From Pseudoxanthomonas suwonensis 11-1 (GTDB lineage Bacteria > Pseudomonadota > Gammaproteobacteria > Xanthomonadales > Xanthomonadaceae): DNA of 64,000 nucleotides. The notes beneath the pieces were generated by a model. It saw only the letters and a program-made list of their open reading frames with translations, was not told where the DNA came from and did no database searches. Location: positions 186,001 to 250,000 of the forward strand of contig NC_014924.1 of NCBI RefSeq assembly GCF_000185965.1. The letters run 5' to 3'. The translations under genes were made by a program, and so were the position numbers. Shown here one piece after another: positions 26,728 through 34,665 of this stretch (the first letter of the stretch is position 1; each line of letters begins with the position of its first letter).

Positions 26728-27839
26728 GCCGGCGGCGAGACCGTGGGCTGCGGCGGGGTGTCCACGAATACCCCCGACTCGGTGATGGCCGCGGCAATCC
26801 GGCGCAGCGCGCGCTCGCCGGCGGCGGTGCCGACGCCGCGCACGCAGGCGGCGATCACCACGCGCGACCCGCGCGGCCGCGCCGGAGGGTTGGCCGGCTG
26901 CATGGCTATGCCGGAGTCGCAGGTGCGATGGAACTGGGTGCCGGTCTTGTGGGCGAAGGCGATGCCCGCTGGCAGGCCGGCCCGCAGGCGGCGCTGTCCG
27001 GTCTGGACCCGCAGCATCACCTCCAGCAGCCAGCGGTTGGTGTCCCCGCCCAGCACTTCGCCGTTGGCCAGGCTGGCCAGCATGCGTCCGTAGTCGACCA
27101 GCGCGGCGCTGTTGGCGCCAGTGGCGTAGTAGGCCTCGAAGGCGGAGGCCAGGTCCGGCTGGCGCAGCTCCTCCAGCGGTACGCCCAGCAGCTGGGCCAG
27201 CTTGCGTACCCGCGCCGGACCGGCCGGCTGGCGCTTGAGCGCAAGCAGGTCCTGCGAGGCCAGCCGCGCGGCAGCGGGATGGAACTGGCCATAGGCCAGG
27301 CGGCGCACGTCGGCAAGGGTGGTGATGTGCAGGCCCGAATCGACCAGCTCGGCCGCGACATTGTTCACCGCCGGCAGGCCGACGGTGCGGATCAGCACGT
27401 CGGTGGCGGTGTTGTCGCTGTGCACGAGCATCTGCTCGAGCAGCCAGGACACCGCCAGCGCATCGCCGGGCCGGTGCCGGTTGGTCGCACCGTCGCCATC
27501 GACGAAATCGTCGGCGCGCAGCACCAGCTCCGTGTCCAGCGACAGCGCGCCGGAGTCGACCTCGCGCAGCACGGCGATCGCCACCGGCACCTTCACCCCG
27601 GAGGCGAGGTACCAGGGCTCGCTGGCGCGGTAGCCGTACGACTCGTTGCGCTCCATGTGCAGTACATGGACGCCGATGCCGCCCGCGCCCAGCGAGCGGT
27701 CGATGGCCTGCAGCCGCTGCTCCAGCGGCGCCGCCCACGCCGGCTCTCCAGCCACGCCGGCGGGAGCCGCCAGCGCCGTGCCCGCCACCAGGGCCAGCAG
27801 CAGCGCCAGCGCGGCGCGCAGGTCAGGCCGCACGCCCAT
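26718..27839 (-). CDS. Beta-lactamase-like serine hydrolase (paralogue 2)
   Basis: 373 residues with a Sec signal (about 1-25, ending ALAAP) rather than a lipobox, so probably soluble in the periplasm. Catalytic motifs: SGVK (Ser80-Lys83), SDN at 141-143, and KTG in AHKTGTQFH. It aligns along its length with the downstream paralogue (WYLxSxxKVPVAIAVL, LxxDFVDGxG, RCxT/DxxTATDxLIR), showing tandem duplication and divergence. As in its twin, no ExxLN motif is visible. It overlaps the DUF1624 gene by 17 bp upstream and paralogue 1 by 10 bp downstream, so the three form one operon. Whether it hydrolyses beta-lactams cannot be told from sequence. Confidence 0.86.
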   Translation of the reverse strand: MGVRPDLRAALALLLALVAGTALAAPAGVAGEPAWAAPLEQRLQAIDRSLGAGGIGVHVLHMERNESYGYRASEPWYLASGVKVPVAIAVLREVDSGALSLDTELVLRADDFVDGDGATNRHRPGDALAVSWLLEQMLVHSDNTATDVLIRTVGLPAVNNVAAELVDSGLHITTLADVRRLAYGQFHPAAARLASQDLLALKRQPAGPARVRKLAQLLGVPLEELRQPDLASAFEAYYATGANSAALVDYGRMLASLANGEVLGGDTNRWLLEVMLRVQTGQRRLRAGLPAGIAFAHKTGTQFHRTCDSGIAMQPANPPARPRGSRVVIAACVRGVGTAAGERALRRIAAAITESGVFVDTPPQPTVSPPAWP

Positions 27840-29043
27840 CGCCGTCCTGCGCGCGGGCCTGGCGGATGCGCGTCCGCATCGCCTTCCACAACGCGATCCA
27901 TGCCGCGGTCACCACGACCAGCCCGCCGGACAGCAGCAGGGCGTACTCGTAGGACACGGCCTGGTAGTAGCCGAGCACGCTGCGCAGCAGCAGGAAGATC
28001 ACCGAGATATGGACGATGAAGGCCATCAGCGAGTCGCTGCCGACCACCGCCAGCGGCTTCAGCCAGCGTGCCAGCAGGTTGCCGCCGGTCACGCTCAGGC
28101 CCAGCAGTACCAGCGCGCCGCCGACGCTGAACAGCGAGAACAGCAGGCCGGGCGGATGCTTGCCGTGGTTGCGGCCGACCTCCACCAGCACCGGGCGCAG
28201 CGGTTCGCCGGCCAGGTGTGCGAAGGCCGCCAGCAGCAGCAAGCCGGCCACCGCGATCCCGCCCGCGAGCAGCAGCCGGGTGCGGGGATCCTGGTTCCAG
28301 CGCAGCAGCAGGCCACCGACCAGCAGGCCCAGCAGCACCAGCGGCAGGCGCGAGAGCTGGCCCCAGGTGTACAGCTCGTGGTCCTCGACCAGCACTGCCC
28401 TCAGCGGCTGGCTGTCGAAGTCCACATGGCCGGACACCCACCACCACAGTCCGCCGACCAGCAGCGGGCTGGCCCAGCGCAGTACTGCCGGGGTGCGCGC
28501 CCACAGAGGCAGCAGCCAGGGGATCCACAGCAGGGCGATGGCGTAGAACCCCAGGATCTCCACGAAGGAGGGGAAGGAGCGGTACAGGAGGGCGTCGACC
28601 ACCGCCTCGCGGCCGCGGTCCCACAACTCGACCACGGTCAGCAGCTTGTACCAGAGCAGCACCAGCAGGCCGCGGCGGACCAGGTGGTTGCGGCGTTTCG
28701 GCCAGTCCGGGGCATCGGTCTTCGGCACGAAGGCCACGGCCAGGGCGATACCGAAGACCATGAAGAACAGCGAGGAGGAGAACTTGGTCAGGGCGTGGAT
28801 CGGCACCTGGCCCCAGTCCGGGAAGTCGGCATAGGGCATCAGCCCGTTGGTGCCGTGGGACACGATCATCAGGCACACGGCCAGGCCGCGGGCCAGGTCG
28901 ATCGAGCCGATACGGCCGCCTCCCGTCGCAGCCGGCCGCGCGACCGGGATGGAAGCTGGTGCGGCGGCGGGAGTGGCGAGGCTGTCAGCCGGCATGGGCG
29001 GGCCTGGCCAGGGCGCGGGCTGCGGCGGGGGTGCGTCGCTCAC
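27823..29043 (-). CDS. DUF1624 / heparan-alpha-glucosaminide acetyltransferase-like membrane protein
   Basis: 406 residues. A proline-rich cytoplasmic head of about 45 residues is followed by about ten membrane helices. The family core GRIGSIDLARGLAVCLMIVSHG, with Asp and His near the first helix, and SLFFMVFGIALAV are typical of DUF1624 and related acyltransferases, which move acetyl groups from the cytosol to periplasmic sugars. It is the first gene of an operon with two serine hydrolases (17-bp overlap with the next), which suggests a job in modifying or editing a cell-wall or envelope glycan; that link is inference. A different member of the superfamily, NagX, lies at 50.9 kb. Confidence 0.82.
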   Translation of the reverse strand: MSDAPPPQPAPWPGPPMPADSLATPAAAPASIPVARPAATGGGRIGSIDLARGLAVCLMIVSHGTNGLMPYADFPDWGQVPIHALTKFSSSLFFMVFGIALAVAFVPKTDAPDWPKRRNHLVRRGLLVLLWYKLLTVVELWDRGREAVVDALLYRSFPSFVEILGFYAIALLWIPWLLPLWARTPAVLRWASPLLVGGLWWWVSGHVDFDSQPLRAVLVEDHELYTWGQLSRLPLVLLGLLVGGLLLRWNQDPRTRLLLAGGIAVAGLLLLAAFAHLAGEPLRPVLVEVGRNHGKHPPGLLFSLFSVGGALVLLGLSVTGGNLLARWLKPLAVVGSDSLMAFIVHISVIFLLLRSVLGYYQAVSYEYALLLSGGLVVVTAAWIALWKAMRTRIRQARAQDGDGRAA

Positions 29044-29213
29044 GGGAAGTGGCGGCCATGGGAGGCGTTCCGCTCGGGGGAACCGGCATTGCAGCAGCGG
29101 CGTCGTGAGCGCCCGGTCAGCGGGGCCTGGAAGAGGGCTGCGCCGGCCGCGGGGGCGGCCGGTGCAGGGGCCAGTGCGGGGGCACCGGCTGGGGGGAGGG
29201 TGGAACGGCCGGC

Positions 29214-29660
29214 TCAGCCGGCCAAGCGACGCTTCACCAGCGCGGAGACCTGGCCCATGTCGGCCTGGCCTGCCAGCTGCGGCTTGAGCACGCCCATCAG
29301 CTTGCCCATGTCGGCCGGGCCGGCGGCACCGGTCTGGGCGATGGCGGCGTTGATCGCGGCCAGGATCGCGGCCTCGTCCAGCTTGGCCGGCAGGTAGCGC
29401 TCGATCACCACGATCTCGGCGCGCTCGACGGCGGCCAGGTCTTCACGGCCGGCGCCTTCGTACTGGGACACCGAGTCGCGGCGCTGCTTGACCATCTTGT
29501 CGAGCACGGCCAGCACGGCGGCGTCATCCAGCTCGACGCGCTCGTCCACTTCCTTCTGCTTGATCGCGGCATTGACCAGCCGGATCACGCCAAGGGTGTC
29601 CTTGTCGCCGCCCTTCATGGCGGCCTTCATGTCTTCGGTCAGACGCTGCTTGAGGCTCAT
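29214..29660 (-). CDS. GatB/YqeY-domain protein
   Basis: 148 residues, the usual length for YqeY. It starts MSLKQRLTEDMKAAMKGGDK and ends with the GatB-type helical tail (GAAGPADMGKLMGVLKPQL, then VSALVKRRLAG). The tail resembles the tRNA-binding part of the amidotransferase GatB, but no glutamine amidotransferase is encoded nearby; a tRNA-related role is guessed from the fold only. ATG at 29660 is preferred over the GTG one codon upstream, because AGG sits 6 nt before it. It follows rpsU on the same strand after a terminator, the conserved rpsU-yqeY pairing. Confidence 0.9.
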   Translation of the reverse strand: MSLKQRLTEDMKAAMKGGDKDTLGVIRLVNAAIKQKEVDERVELDDAAVLAVLDKMVKQRRDSVSQYEGAGREDLAAVERAEIVVIERYLPAKLDEAAILAAINAAIAQTGAAGPADMGKLMGVLKPQLAGQADMGQVSALVKRRLAG

Positions 29661-29734
29661 CACGCACCTATCGGATCAAAACCAGGGGCCACGGCGGCCT
29701 GCCCGCGGGTCGGGCGGCGTATCATGGCGAACGC

Positions 29735-29765
29735 AAAAAGCCGGCCACGCATCGCGGGCCGGCTT
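29735..29765 (-). terminator. Rho-independent terminator downstream of rpsU
   Basis: On the minus strand AAGCCGGCC, a 10-nt loop, GGCCGGCTT, then TTTGCG: a perfect 9-bp stem plus a T-run, 54 bp after the rpsU stop and 75 bp before yqeY. It should end most rpsU transcripts and let a fraction through to yqeY. Confidence 0.8.
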
Positions 29766-29819
29766 CGGTGCTCCGTCCACCATGCGCCCGCGCGCGGGCG
29801 CAATGGCGTCAGCGCTGGC

Positions 29820-30035
29820 TCAGTACAGGCGCTGGCGCTTGGTGACGTCGCGCGACATGCGACGCAGCTGGCGCTTCACCGCGGCAGCGGCCTTGCGCTT
29901 GCGCTCCTGGGTCGGCTTCTCGTAGTACTCGCGCTTGCGGGTTTCGGCCAGGACACCGGCCTTCTCGCAGGTGCGCTTGAAGCGACGCAGCGCAAACTCG
30001 AAGGGCTCGTTCTCGCGGACTTTGACGCTGGGCAT
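29820..30035 (-). CDS. rpsU: Ribosomal protein bS21
   Basis: 71 residues, [19 protein letters not shown] at the start and a very basic C-terminus ([19 protein letters not shown]). A small-subunit protein near the anti-Shine-Dalgarno helix. The ATG at 30035 has GGAGA upstream. It has its own promoter (30083-30112), a short leader hairpin and a strong terminator, and is divergent from tsaD, the standard gammaproteobacterial macromolecular-synthesis arrangement. Confidence 0.98.
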   Translation of the reverse strand: MPSVKVRENEPFEFALRRFKRTCEKAGVLAETRKREYYEKPTQERKRKAAAAVKRQLRRMSRDVTKRQRLY

Positions 30036-30056
30036 GGAATCTCCGGGACACAAAAT

Positions 30057-30073
30057 ACCGGGTCGCGCCCGGT
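30057..30073 (-). promoter_or_regulatory. Leader hairpin of rpsU
   Basis: ACCGGG-CGCGA-CCCGGT in the transcribed leader between the predicted promoter and the rpsU ribosome site. Only a 6-bp stem; regulatory meaning is unknown. Confidence 0.35.
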
Positions 30074-30082
30074 GAGCCGCGT

Positions 30083-30112
30083 ATGATAGCCACCTCCCCC
30101 GGCGCTATGCAA
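30083..30112 (-). promoter_or_regulatory. Predicted sigma-70 promoter of rpsU
   Basis: On the minus strand TTGCAT (4/6 to -35), 18-nt spacer, TATCAT (5/6 to -10), about 48 nt before the rpsU start. Strong for a genome of this GC content. Confidence 0.65.
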
Positions 30113-30167
30113 GCCCATCCGTGATCCGCCACCGCGCGGACCGCCCCCCCCTCCCCGGAAGTCCCCC

Positions 30168-31202
30168 ATGCGTGTCCTTGGCATCGAAACCTCCTGCGAC
30201 GAAACCGGCGTGGCCGTGTACGACACGGCGCCCGGCGCGGGCCTGCTCGCCCATGCGGTCTACAGCCAGATCGCCCTCCATGCCGAGTACGGCGGGGTGG
30301 TGCCGGAGCTGGCCAGCCGCGACCACGTGCGCAAGCTGCTGCCGCTGGTGCGCCAGACCCTGGCCGAGGCCGGCCTGGCCCCGGGCGACCTGGACGGCGT
30401 GGCCTACACCGCCGGCCCCGGCCTGGTCGGCGCCCTGCTGGTCGGCGCCGGCACCGCGCGCGCCCTGGCCTGGTCCCTGGACGTGCCGGCGGTCGCGGTG
30501 CACCACATGGAGGGCCACCTGCTGGCCCCGCTGATGGAGGACAACCCGCCGGATCCGCCGTTCGTGGCCCTGCTGGTCTCCGGCGGCCACACCCAGCTGG
30601 TGGCGGTGGAGGCGATCGGCCAGTACCGCCTGCTTGGCGAGACCCTGGACGACGCCGCCGGCGAGGCCTTCGACAAGACCGCCAAGCTGATGGGGCTGCC
30701 GTACCCGGGTGGCCCGCAGCTGGCGGCGCTGGCCGAGCGCGGCACGCCCGGCGCGTTCCGCTTCGCCCGGCCGATGACCGACCGCCCCGGCCTGGATTTC
30801 AGCTTCAGCGGCCTCAAGACCCAGGTGCTGCTGGCCTGGCAGCAGTCCGACCAGGGCGAGCAGACCCGTGCCGACATCGCCCGCGGCTTCGAGGACGCGG
30901 TGGTGGACACCCTGGCGATCAAGTGCGAGCGCGCGCTGGACGCGGCAGGCAGCGACACCCTGGTGATCGCCGGCGGCGTCGGCGCCAACAAGCGCCTGCG
31001 CGCGAAGCTGCAGGAGATGTGTGCGCGGCGCGGCGGCCGCGCCTGCTTCCCGCGTCCGTCGCTGTGCACCGACAATGGCGCGATGATCGCCTTCGCCGGC
31101 GCGCTGCGCCTGGAAGCCGGGCAGCACGAGGACACATCGGTGCGCGTTACGCCGCGCTGGGACATGGCGACGCTGCCGCCGTTGGCGGCGGCGTCGCCGT
31201 GA
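30168..31202 (+). CDS. tsaD: tRNA threonylcarbamoyladenosine transferase subunit TsaD
   Basis: 344 residues. It transfers the threonylcarbamoyl group to A37 of ANN-decoding tRNAs together with TsaB and TsaE. N-terminus [19 protein letters not shown] is the family hallmark; the metal site is HHMEGHL (H-x-E-x-H), and the ASKHA nucleotide site shows VSGGHTQLV and [12 protein letters not shown]. The partner TsaC is encoded at 62.0 kb in the same window. The gene is divergent from rpsU, as usual. Directly behind its stop begins a repeat element that runs up to folB. Confidence 0.97.
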   Translation: MRVLGIETSCDETGVAVYDTAPGAGLLAHAVYSQIALHAEYGGVVPELASRDHVRKLLPLVRQTLAEAGLAPGDLDGVAYTAGPGLVGALLVGAGTARALAWSLDVPAVAVHHMEGHLLAPLMEDNPPDPPFVALLVSGGHTQLVAVEAIGQYRLLGETLDDAAGEAFDKTAKLMGLPYPGGPQLAALAERGTPGAFRFARPMTDRPGLDFSFSGLKTQVLLAWQQSDQGEQTRADIARGFEDAVVDTLAIKCERALDAAGSDTLVIAGGVGANKRLRAKLQEMCARRGGRACFPRPSLCTDNGAMIAFAGALRLEAGQHEDTSVRVTPRWDMATLPPLAAASP

Positions 31203-31335
31203 TTGGTGATTGGTAATTCGTGATTCGAAGAGCGCAAGGCGAAGCGGCCGGCCCTGGCGTCGCGGCGACGACTGTTACCATGCCCTACGAATCACGAATC
31301 ACGAATCACGAATCACGAATCACGAATCACGAATC
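31201..31335. repeat. GATTCGTGATTGG-family intergenic element, copy 2
   Basis: The left part (31201-31227) carries GATTGGTGATTGG and ATTCGTGATTCG; the right part is an array of the complementary heptamer ACGAATC. ATTCGTGATTCG (31216-31227) can pair with any adjacent heptamer pair (CGAATCACGAAT), making a long hairpin with about 60 nt of loop. It begins at the last base of the tsaD stop. Confidence 0.75.
31287..31335 (+). repeat. Seven tandem copies of the heptamer ACGAATC
   Basis: 49 bp of perfect 7-bp units with no interruption, ending 8 nt before the folB ATG. It occupies the place where a ribosome site would lie. Perfect short tandem units are prone to copy-number change. Confidence 0.9.
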
Positions 31336-31343
31336 ACCGCCCC

Positions 31344-31709
31344 ATGGACAAAGTCTTCATCGAGGGCCTCGAGATCGAGGCGCTGATCGGCATCTACGAC
31401 TGGGAACGGCGGATCCGCCAGACCCTGCGTTTCGACCTGGAGATGGCGTTCGACAACCGCGTGCCCGCGGCCAGCGACGACATCGCCCACACCCTGGACT
31501 ACAAGGCGGTGAGCAAGCGCCTGGTCGAGTACGTGCAGCAGTCCGGATTCGGCCTGGTCGAGACCCTGGCCGAGCGCTGCGCGGCGCTGGTCATCGAGGA
31601 ATTCGGCGTGCAATGGGTGCGCCTAAAGCTCAGCAAGCCAGGTGCAGTGCGCGGTGCACGGGCGGTGGGCGTGATCATCGAGCGCAATGCGCCGGCGAAG
31701 GAGTCGTAA
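31344..31709 (+). CDS. folB: Dihydroneopterin aldolase
   Basis: 121 residues, normal for FolB; converts dihydroneopterin to 6-hydroxymethyl-dihydropterin and glycolaldehyde in folate synthesis. Signature MDKVFIEGLEIEALIGIYDW at the start (Glu and Tyr of the pterin pocket), AHTLDYKAVSKRL, and a C-terminal LKLSKPGAVRGARAVGV with the conserved Lys. Odd feature: no Shine-Dalgarno sequence precedes the ATG; instead the heptamer array ends 8 nt upstream. The stop is immediately followed by the MscM gene. The next folate enzyme, FolK, is encoded at 36.5 kb. Confidence 0.95.
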   Translation: MDKVFIEGLEIEALIGIYDWERRIRQTLRFDLEMAFDNRVPAASDDIAHTLDYKAVSKRLVEYVQQSGFGLVETLAERCAALVIEEFGVQWVRLKLSKPGAVRGARAVGVIIERNAPAKES

Positions 31710-33014
31710 GTGGATCTTGGAGTATCGAAAGCTGGTGACTGGACCAGCGTCATCGGCCTGCATGGCCTGAGGGAACTGCTGGCACCGTGGCCCTGGGCCT
31801 GGCCGGCACTGCTGCTTGTGCTGCTGGTCCTCGCCGCGGCCGTCGCCAACTTCGTCACCAAGCGGATCCTGCTGCGCGGCCTGCGCCGGCTGCTGGCGAT
31901 GCTCGCAAACCAGGCCGGCAAGCCCGGCATCGCCGACATGCGGGTGATCCCGCGCCTGGCCAACGTGGTCCCGGCGATGGTGATCTCCTCCGGCATCGGC
32001 TGGATTCCCGGCCTGCCGCCGGCACTGGTGGCCTTCGTCCACGGCGCCTGCCAGGCCTGGGTGGTGCTGACCCTCGCGCTGGCGGTGTCGCATGCGCTGG
32101 ATGCGGTCAACGAGCTGTACGAGCGCCGTCCCGACGCGCGCAACAAGCCGATCAAGGGCTACCTGCAGGTAGCCAAGATCGTGATCTTCGCCCTGGCCGG
32201 CCTGTCGATCGTCGCGACCCTCGCCGGGGTGAAGCTGCTGCACCTGCTGACCGGCCTGGGTGCGGCGACCGCGGTGCTGATGCTGGTGTTCCAGGACACC
32301 CTGCTGTCGCTGGTGGCCAGCGTGCAGATCAGCGGCGATGGCCGCGTGCGCATCGGTGACTGGATCGAGATGCCCAGCCAGAACGCCGATGGCGACGTGA
32401 TCGACATCGCCCTGCACACGGTCACGGTGCAGAACTGGGACAAGACCGTCACCACGATCCCGACCAAGAAGCTGATCAGCGAGTCGTTCAAGAACTGGCG
32501 TGGCATGCAGGAGGCAGGGGGGCGCCGGATCAAGCGTTCGCTGTACCTGGACCAGTCCAGCGTGCGCTTCCTCGATCCGGAGGAACGCCAGCGCCTGGGC
32601 GGCTTCGTGCTGCTGCGCGAATACCTGGCGCAGAAGGAGCGCGAGCTGGCCGAGTGGAACGCCGGCCTCGGCGAGGACGGCCAGCTGCCGTTCAACGCGC
32701 GCCGCATCACCAACCTCGGCACCTTCCGCGCCTACGTCGAGCGCTACCTGCGCCGGCACCCGAACGTGCACCAGGACATGACCCTGCTGGTGCGCCAGCT
32801 GCAGCCGGGCGCCGACGGTATCCCGCTGGAGATCTACTGCTTCACCAACGACACCCGCTGGGCGGTGTACGAAGGCATCCAGTCGGACATCTTCGACCAC
32901 CTGCTGGCGATCCTCCCGGAGTTCGGCCTGCGCGTGTTCCAGCAGCCGGGCGGCGCGGACTTCCGCGCGCTGGTGGACGAGCGTCGCCAGCCGCACGAGG
33001 CCGCGGCCAGCTGA
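31710..33014 (+). CDS. Mechanosensitive ion channel (YbdG/MscM type)
   Basis: 434 residues from a GTG at 31710 with AAGGAG 6 nt upstream, directly abutting the folB stop. About five membrane helices lie in the first 190 residues. The pore-lining helix is around LLTGLGAATAVLMLVFQDTL, followed by the MscS beta domain (DGRVRIGDWIEMPSQNADGDV, VQNWDKTVTTIPTKKLIS) and a larger C-terminal domain with ITNLGTFRAYVERYLRRHP, typical of the YbdG miniconductance branch. It releases solutes on osmotic downshock. Inner-membrane location. A strong hairpin (33019-33045) follows. Confidence 0.92.
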   Translation: MDLGVSKAGDWTSVIGLHGLRELLAPWPWAWPALLLVLLVLAAAVANFVTKRILLRGLRRLLAMLANQAGKPGIADMRVIPRLANVVPAMVISSGIGWIPGLPPALVAFVHGACQAWVVLTLALAVSHALDAVNELYERRPDARNKPIKGYLQVAKIVIFALAGLSIVATLAGVKLLHLLTGLGAATAVLMLVFQDTLLSLVASVQISGDGRVRIGDWIEMPSQNADGDVIDIALHTVTVQNWDKTVTTIPTKKLISESFKNWRGMQEAGGRRIKRSLYLDQSSVRFLDPEERQRLGGFVLLREYLAQKERELAEWNAGLGEDGQLPFNARRITNLGTFRAYVERYLRRHPNVHQDMTLLVRQLQPGADGIPLEIYCFTNDTRWAVYEGIQSDIFDHLLAILPEFGLRVFQQPGGADFRALVDERRQPHEAAAS

Positions 33015-33018
33015 GGAC

Positions 33019-33045
33019 GGCAGCGCGCCAGGCGGGCGCGCTGCC
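33019..33045 (+). terminator. Terminator hairpin after the MscM gene
   Basis: GGCAGCGCGCC-AGGCG-GGCGCGCTGCC, a perfect 11-bp stem starting 5 nt after the stop, then TGGACCTTGTT. The T-run is weak. Confidence 0.6.
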
Positions 33046-33219
33046 TGGACCTTGTTCACGGCTTTCCGTGTTCCTCCGGGACCTGGGGAAACCCGGGTGC
33101 ATCCGTCTGGATGGGACTTCCGGCCTCCGTTCCCAGGTACTTGACGCCCCCCGGGGACCGCGTGCATGTTGCAGTGCACAAGCCGGCGGTAGCGCCCGGC
33201 GCAAGGGTGGCGGGGTGCG

Positions 33220-34665
33220 ATGGACTGGACGAGGTACCAGACGCCTTCGTATGACGAGCTGATCGGGCCGGATGGCCTGCCGCGCCCGGCGGCGCGTCCG
33301 CTCGTCGAGTACCTCTCCGGGATGTCCGGACCCGAGCTGGCCGAGCGGCAGCAGGCCGCCGATGTCGCCGCCCGGGTCATGGGCATCACCTTCACCGTCT
33401 ACAGCGACGGCCGCAACGTCGACCGCACCCTGCCCTTCGACCTGATCCCGCGCATCATCGACAGCCGCGAGTGGCAGCGCACCGAGGCCGGGCTGCGCCA
33501 GCGCATGCAGGCGCTCAACCTGTTCATCGGCGACATCTACGGCGCGCAGAAGATCGTGCGCGACAAGGTGTTCCCGGCCGAGCTGCTGGCGCATTCGGTC
33601 AACTTTCGTCCGCAGTGCGTGGGCGTGCGCCCACCGCTGGACGTGTGGGCGCATATCTGCGGCTCGGACCTGGTGCGCGACGCCGACGGCACCCTCTACG
33701 CACTCGAGGACAACCTGCGCATCCCCTCGGGCGTGTCCTACATGCTCGAGAACCGGATGGTCGCCAAGCGCGTGTTCCCGGAGCTGTTCGAGACCAGCGC
33801 GATCCTGCCGGTGGACGACTACCCGGCCCAGCTCTACGACACCCTCGCCGCCCTGTCGCCGCGCCCCGGCGACAGCCCGGTAATCGCCCTGCTGACCCCG
33901 GGGGTGTTCAACAGCGCCTACTTCGAGCACGCCTACCTGGCCCAGGCCATGGGCATCGAGCTGGTCGAGGGCGGCGACCTGTTCGTCGCCGCCGACGACT
34001 GCACCTACATGCGCACGGTCTACGGCCCGCGCCGGGTGGACGTGGTCTACCGGCGGGTCGACGACCTGTTCATCGACCCGGAGGTGTTCCATCCCGACTC
34101 GATGCTGGGCGTACCCGGGCTGATCCGCAGCTGGCGCGCGGGCAAGGTCGCGCTGGCCAACGCGCCCGGCGCCGGGGTGGCCGACGACAAGGTCGTGTTC
34201 GCCTACGTGCCGAAGATGATCCGCTACTACCTGGACGAGGAGCCGATCCTGCCCAACGTGCCCAGCTACCTCTGCCACGACCCGGACGACCGCAGGTACG
34301 TTCTGGAACACCTGGACCAACTGGTGGTGAAGCCGGCCAACGAGTCCGGCGGCTACGGCATGCTGATCGGCCCGCGTGCGGGCAGGAAGGAGCGCGAGAA
34401 GTTCCGTGCGCTGATCGAGGCCGACCCGCGCAACTACATGGCCCAGCCCACGCTGTCGCTTTCCACCGCGCCCATCGTCGGGCCCGAGGGGCCGGTGCCG
34501 CGGCATATCGACCTGCGGCCCTTCATCCTCTCCCGCGAGGACACCTACGTGACCACCGGCGGCCTCACCCGCGTCGCGATGACCGAAGGCTCGCTGGTGG
34601 TGAATTCCTCCCAGGGCGGTGGCGCCAAGGACACCTGGGTGGTCGACCTGGAGGAGATGGCCTGA
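33220..34665 (+). CDS. Circularly permuted ATP-grasp protein of the Anbu cluster
   Basis: 481 residues. The family (DUF404/DUF407) is recognised from IDSREWQRTEAGLRQRMQAL, LYALEDNLRIPSGVSYMLEN, VDVVYRRVDDLFIDP and the C-terminal VVKPANESGGYGMLIGP nucleotide loop. Such proteins are predicted ATP-dependent ligases of the amine/carboxylate type, with an unknown peptide product. It is followed with a 1-nt overlap by an alpha-E gene and 82 bp later by the proteasome-like Anbu peptidase, a grouping seen in many bacteria. The ATG at 33220 follows a GGGTGGCGGGG stretch. Cytosolic; no signal peptide. Reaction inferred from fold only. Confidence 0.9.
   Translation: MDWTRYQTPSYDELIGPDGLPRPAARPLVEYLSGMSGPELAERQQAADVAARVMGITFTVYSDGRNVDRTLPFDLIPRIIDSREWQRTEAGLRQRMQALNLFIGDIYGAQKIVRDKVFPAELLAHSVNFRPQCVGVRPPLDVWAHICGSDLVRDADGTLYALEDNLRIPSGVSYMLENRMVAKRVFPELFETSAILPVDDYPAQLYDTLAALSPRPGDSPVIALLTPGVFNSAYFEHAYLAQAMGIELVEGGDLFVAADDCTYMRTVYGPRRVDVVYRRVDDLFIDPEVFHPDSMLGVPGLIRSWRAGKVALANAPGAGVADDKVVFAYVPKMIRYYLDEEPILPNVPSYLCHDPDDRRYVLEHLDQLVVKPANESGGYGMLIGPRAGRKEREKFRALIEADPRNYMAQPTLSLSTAPIVGPEGPVPRHIDLRPFILSREDTYVTTGGLTRVAMTEGSLVVNSSQGGGAKDTWVVDLEEMA

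Noticed and set aside
31287-31335. CRISPR array
   Set aside because: The heptamers are perfect, adjacent 7-bp units with no spacers, and no cas gene is nearby.
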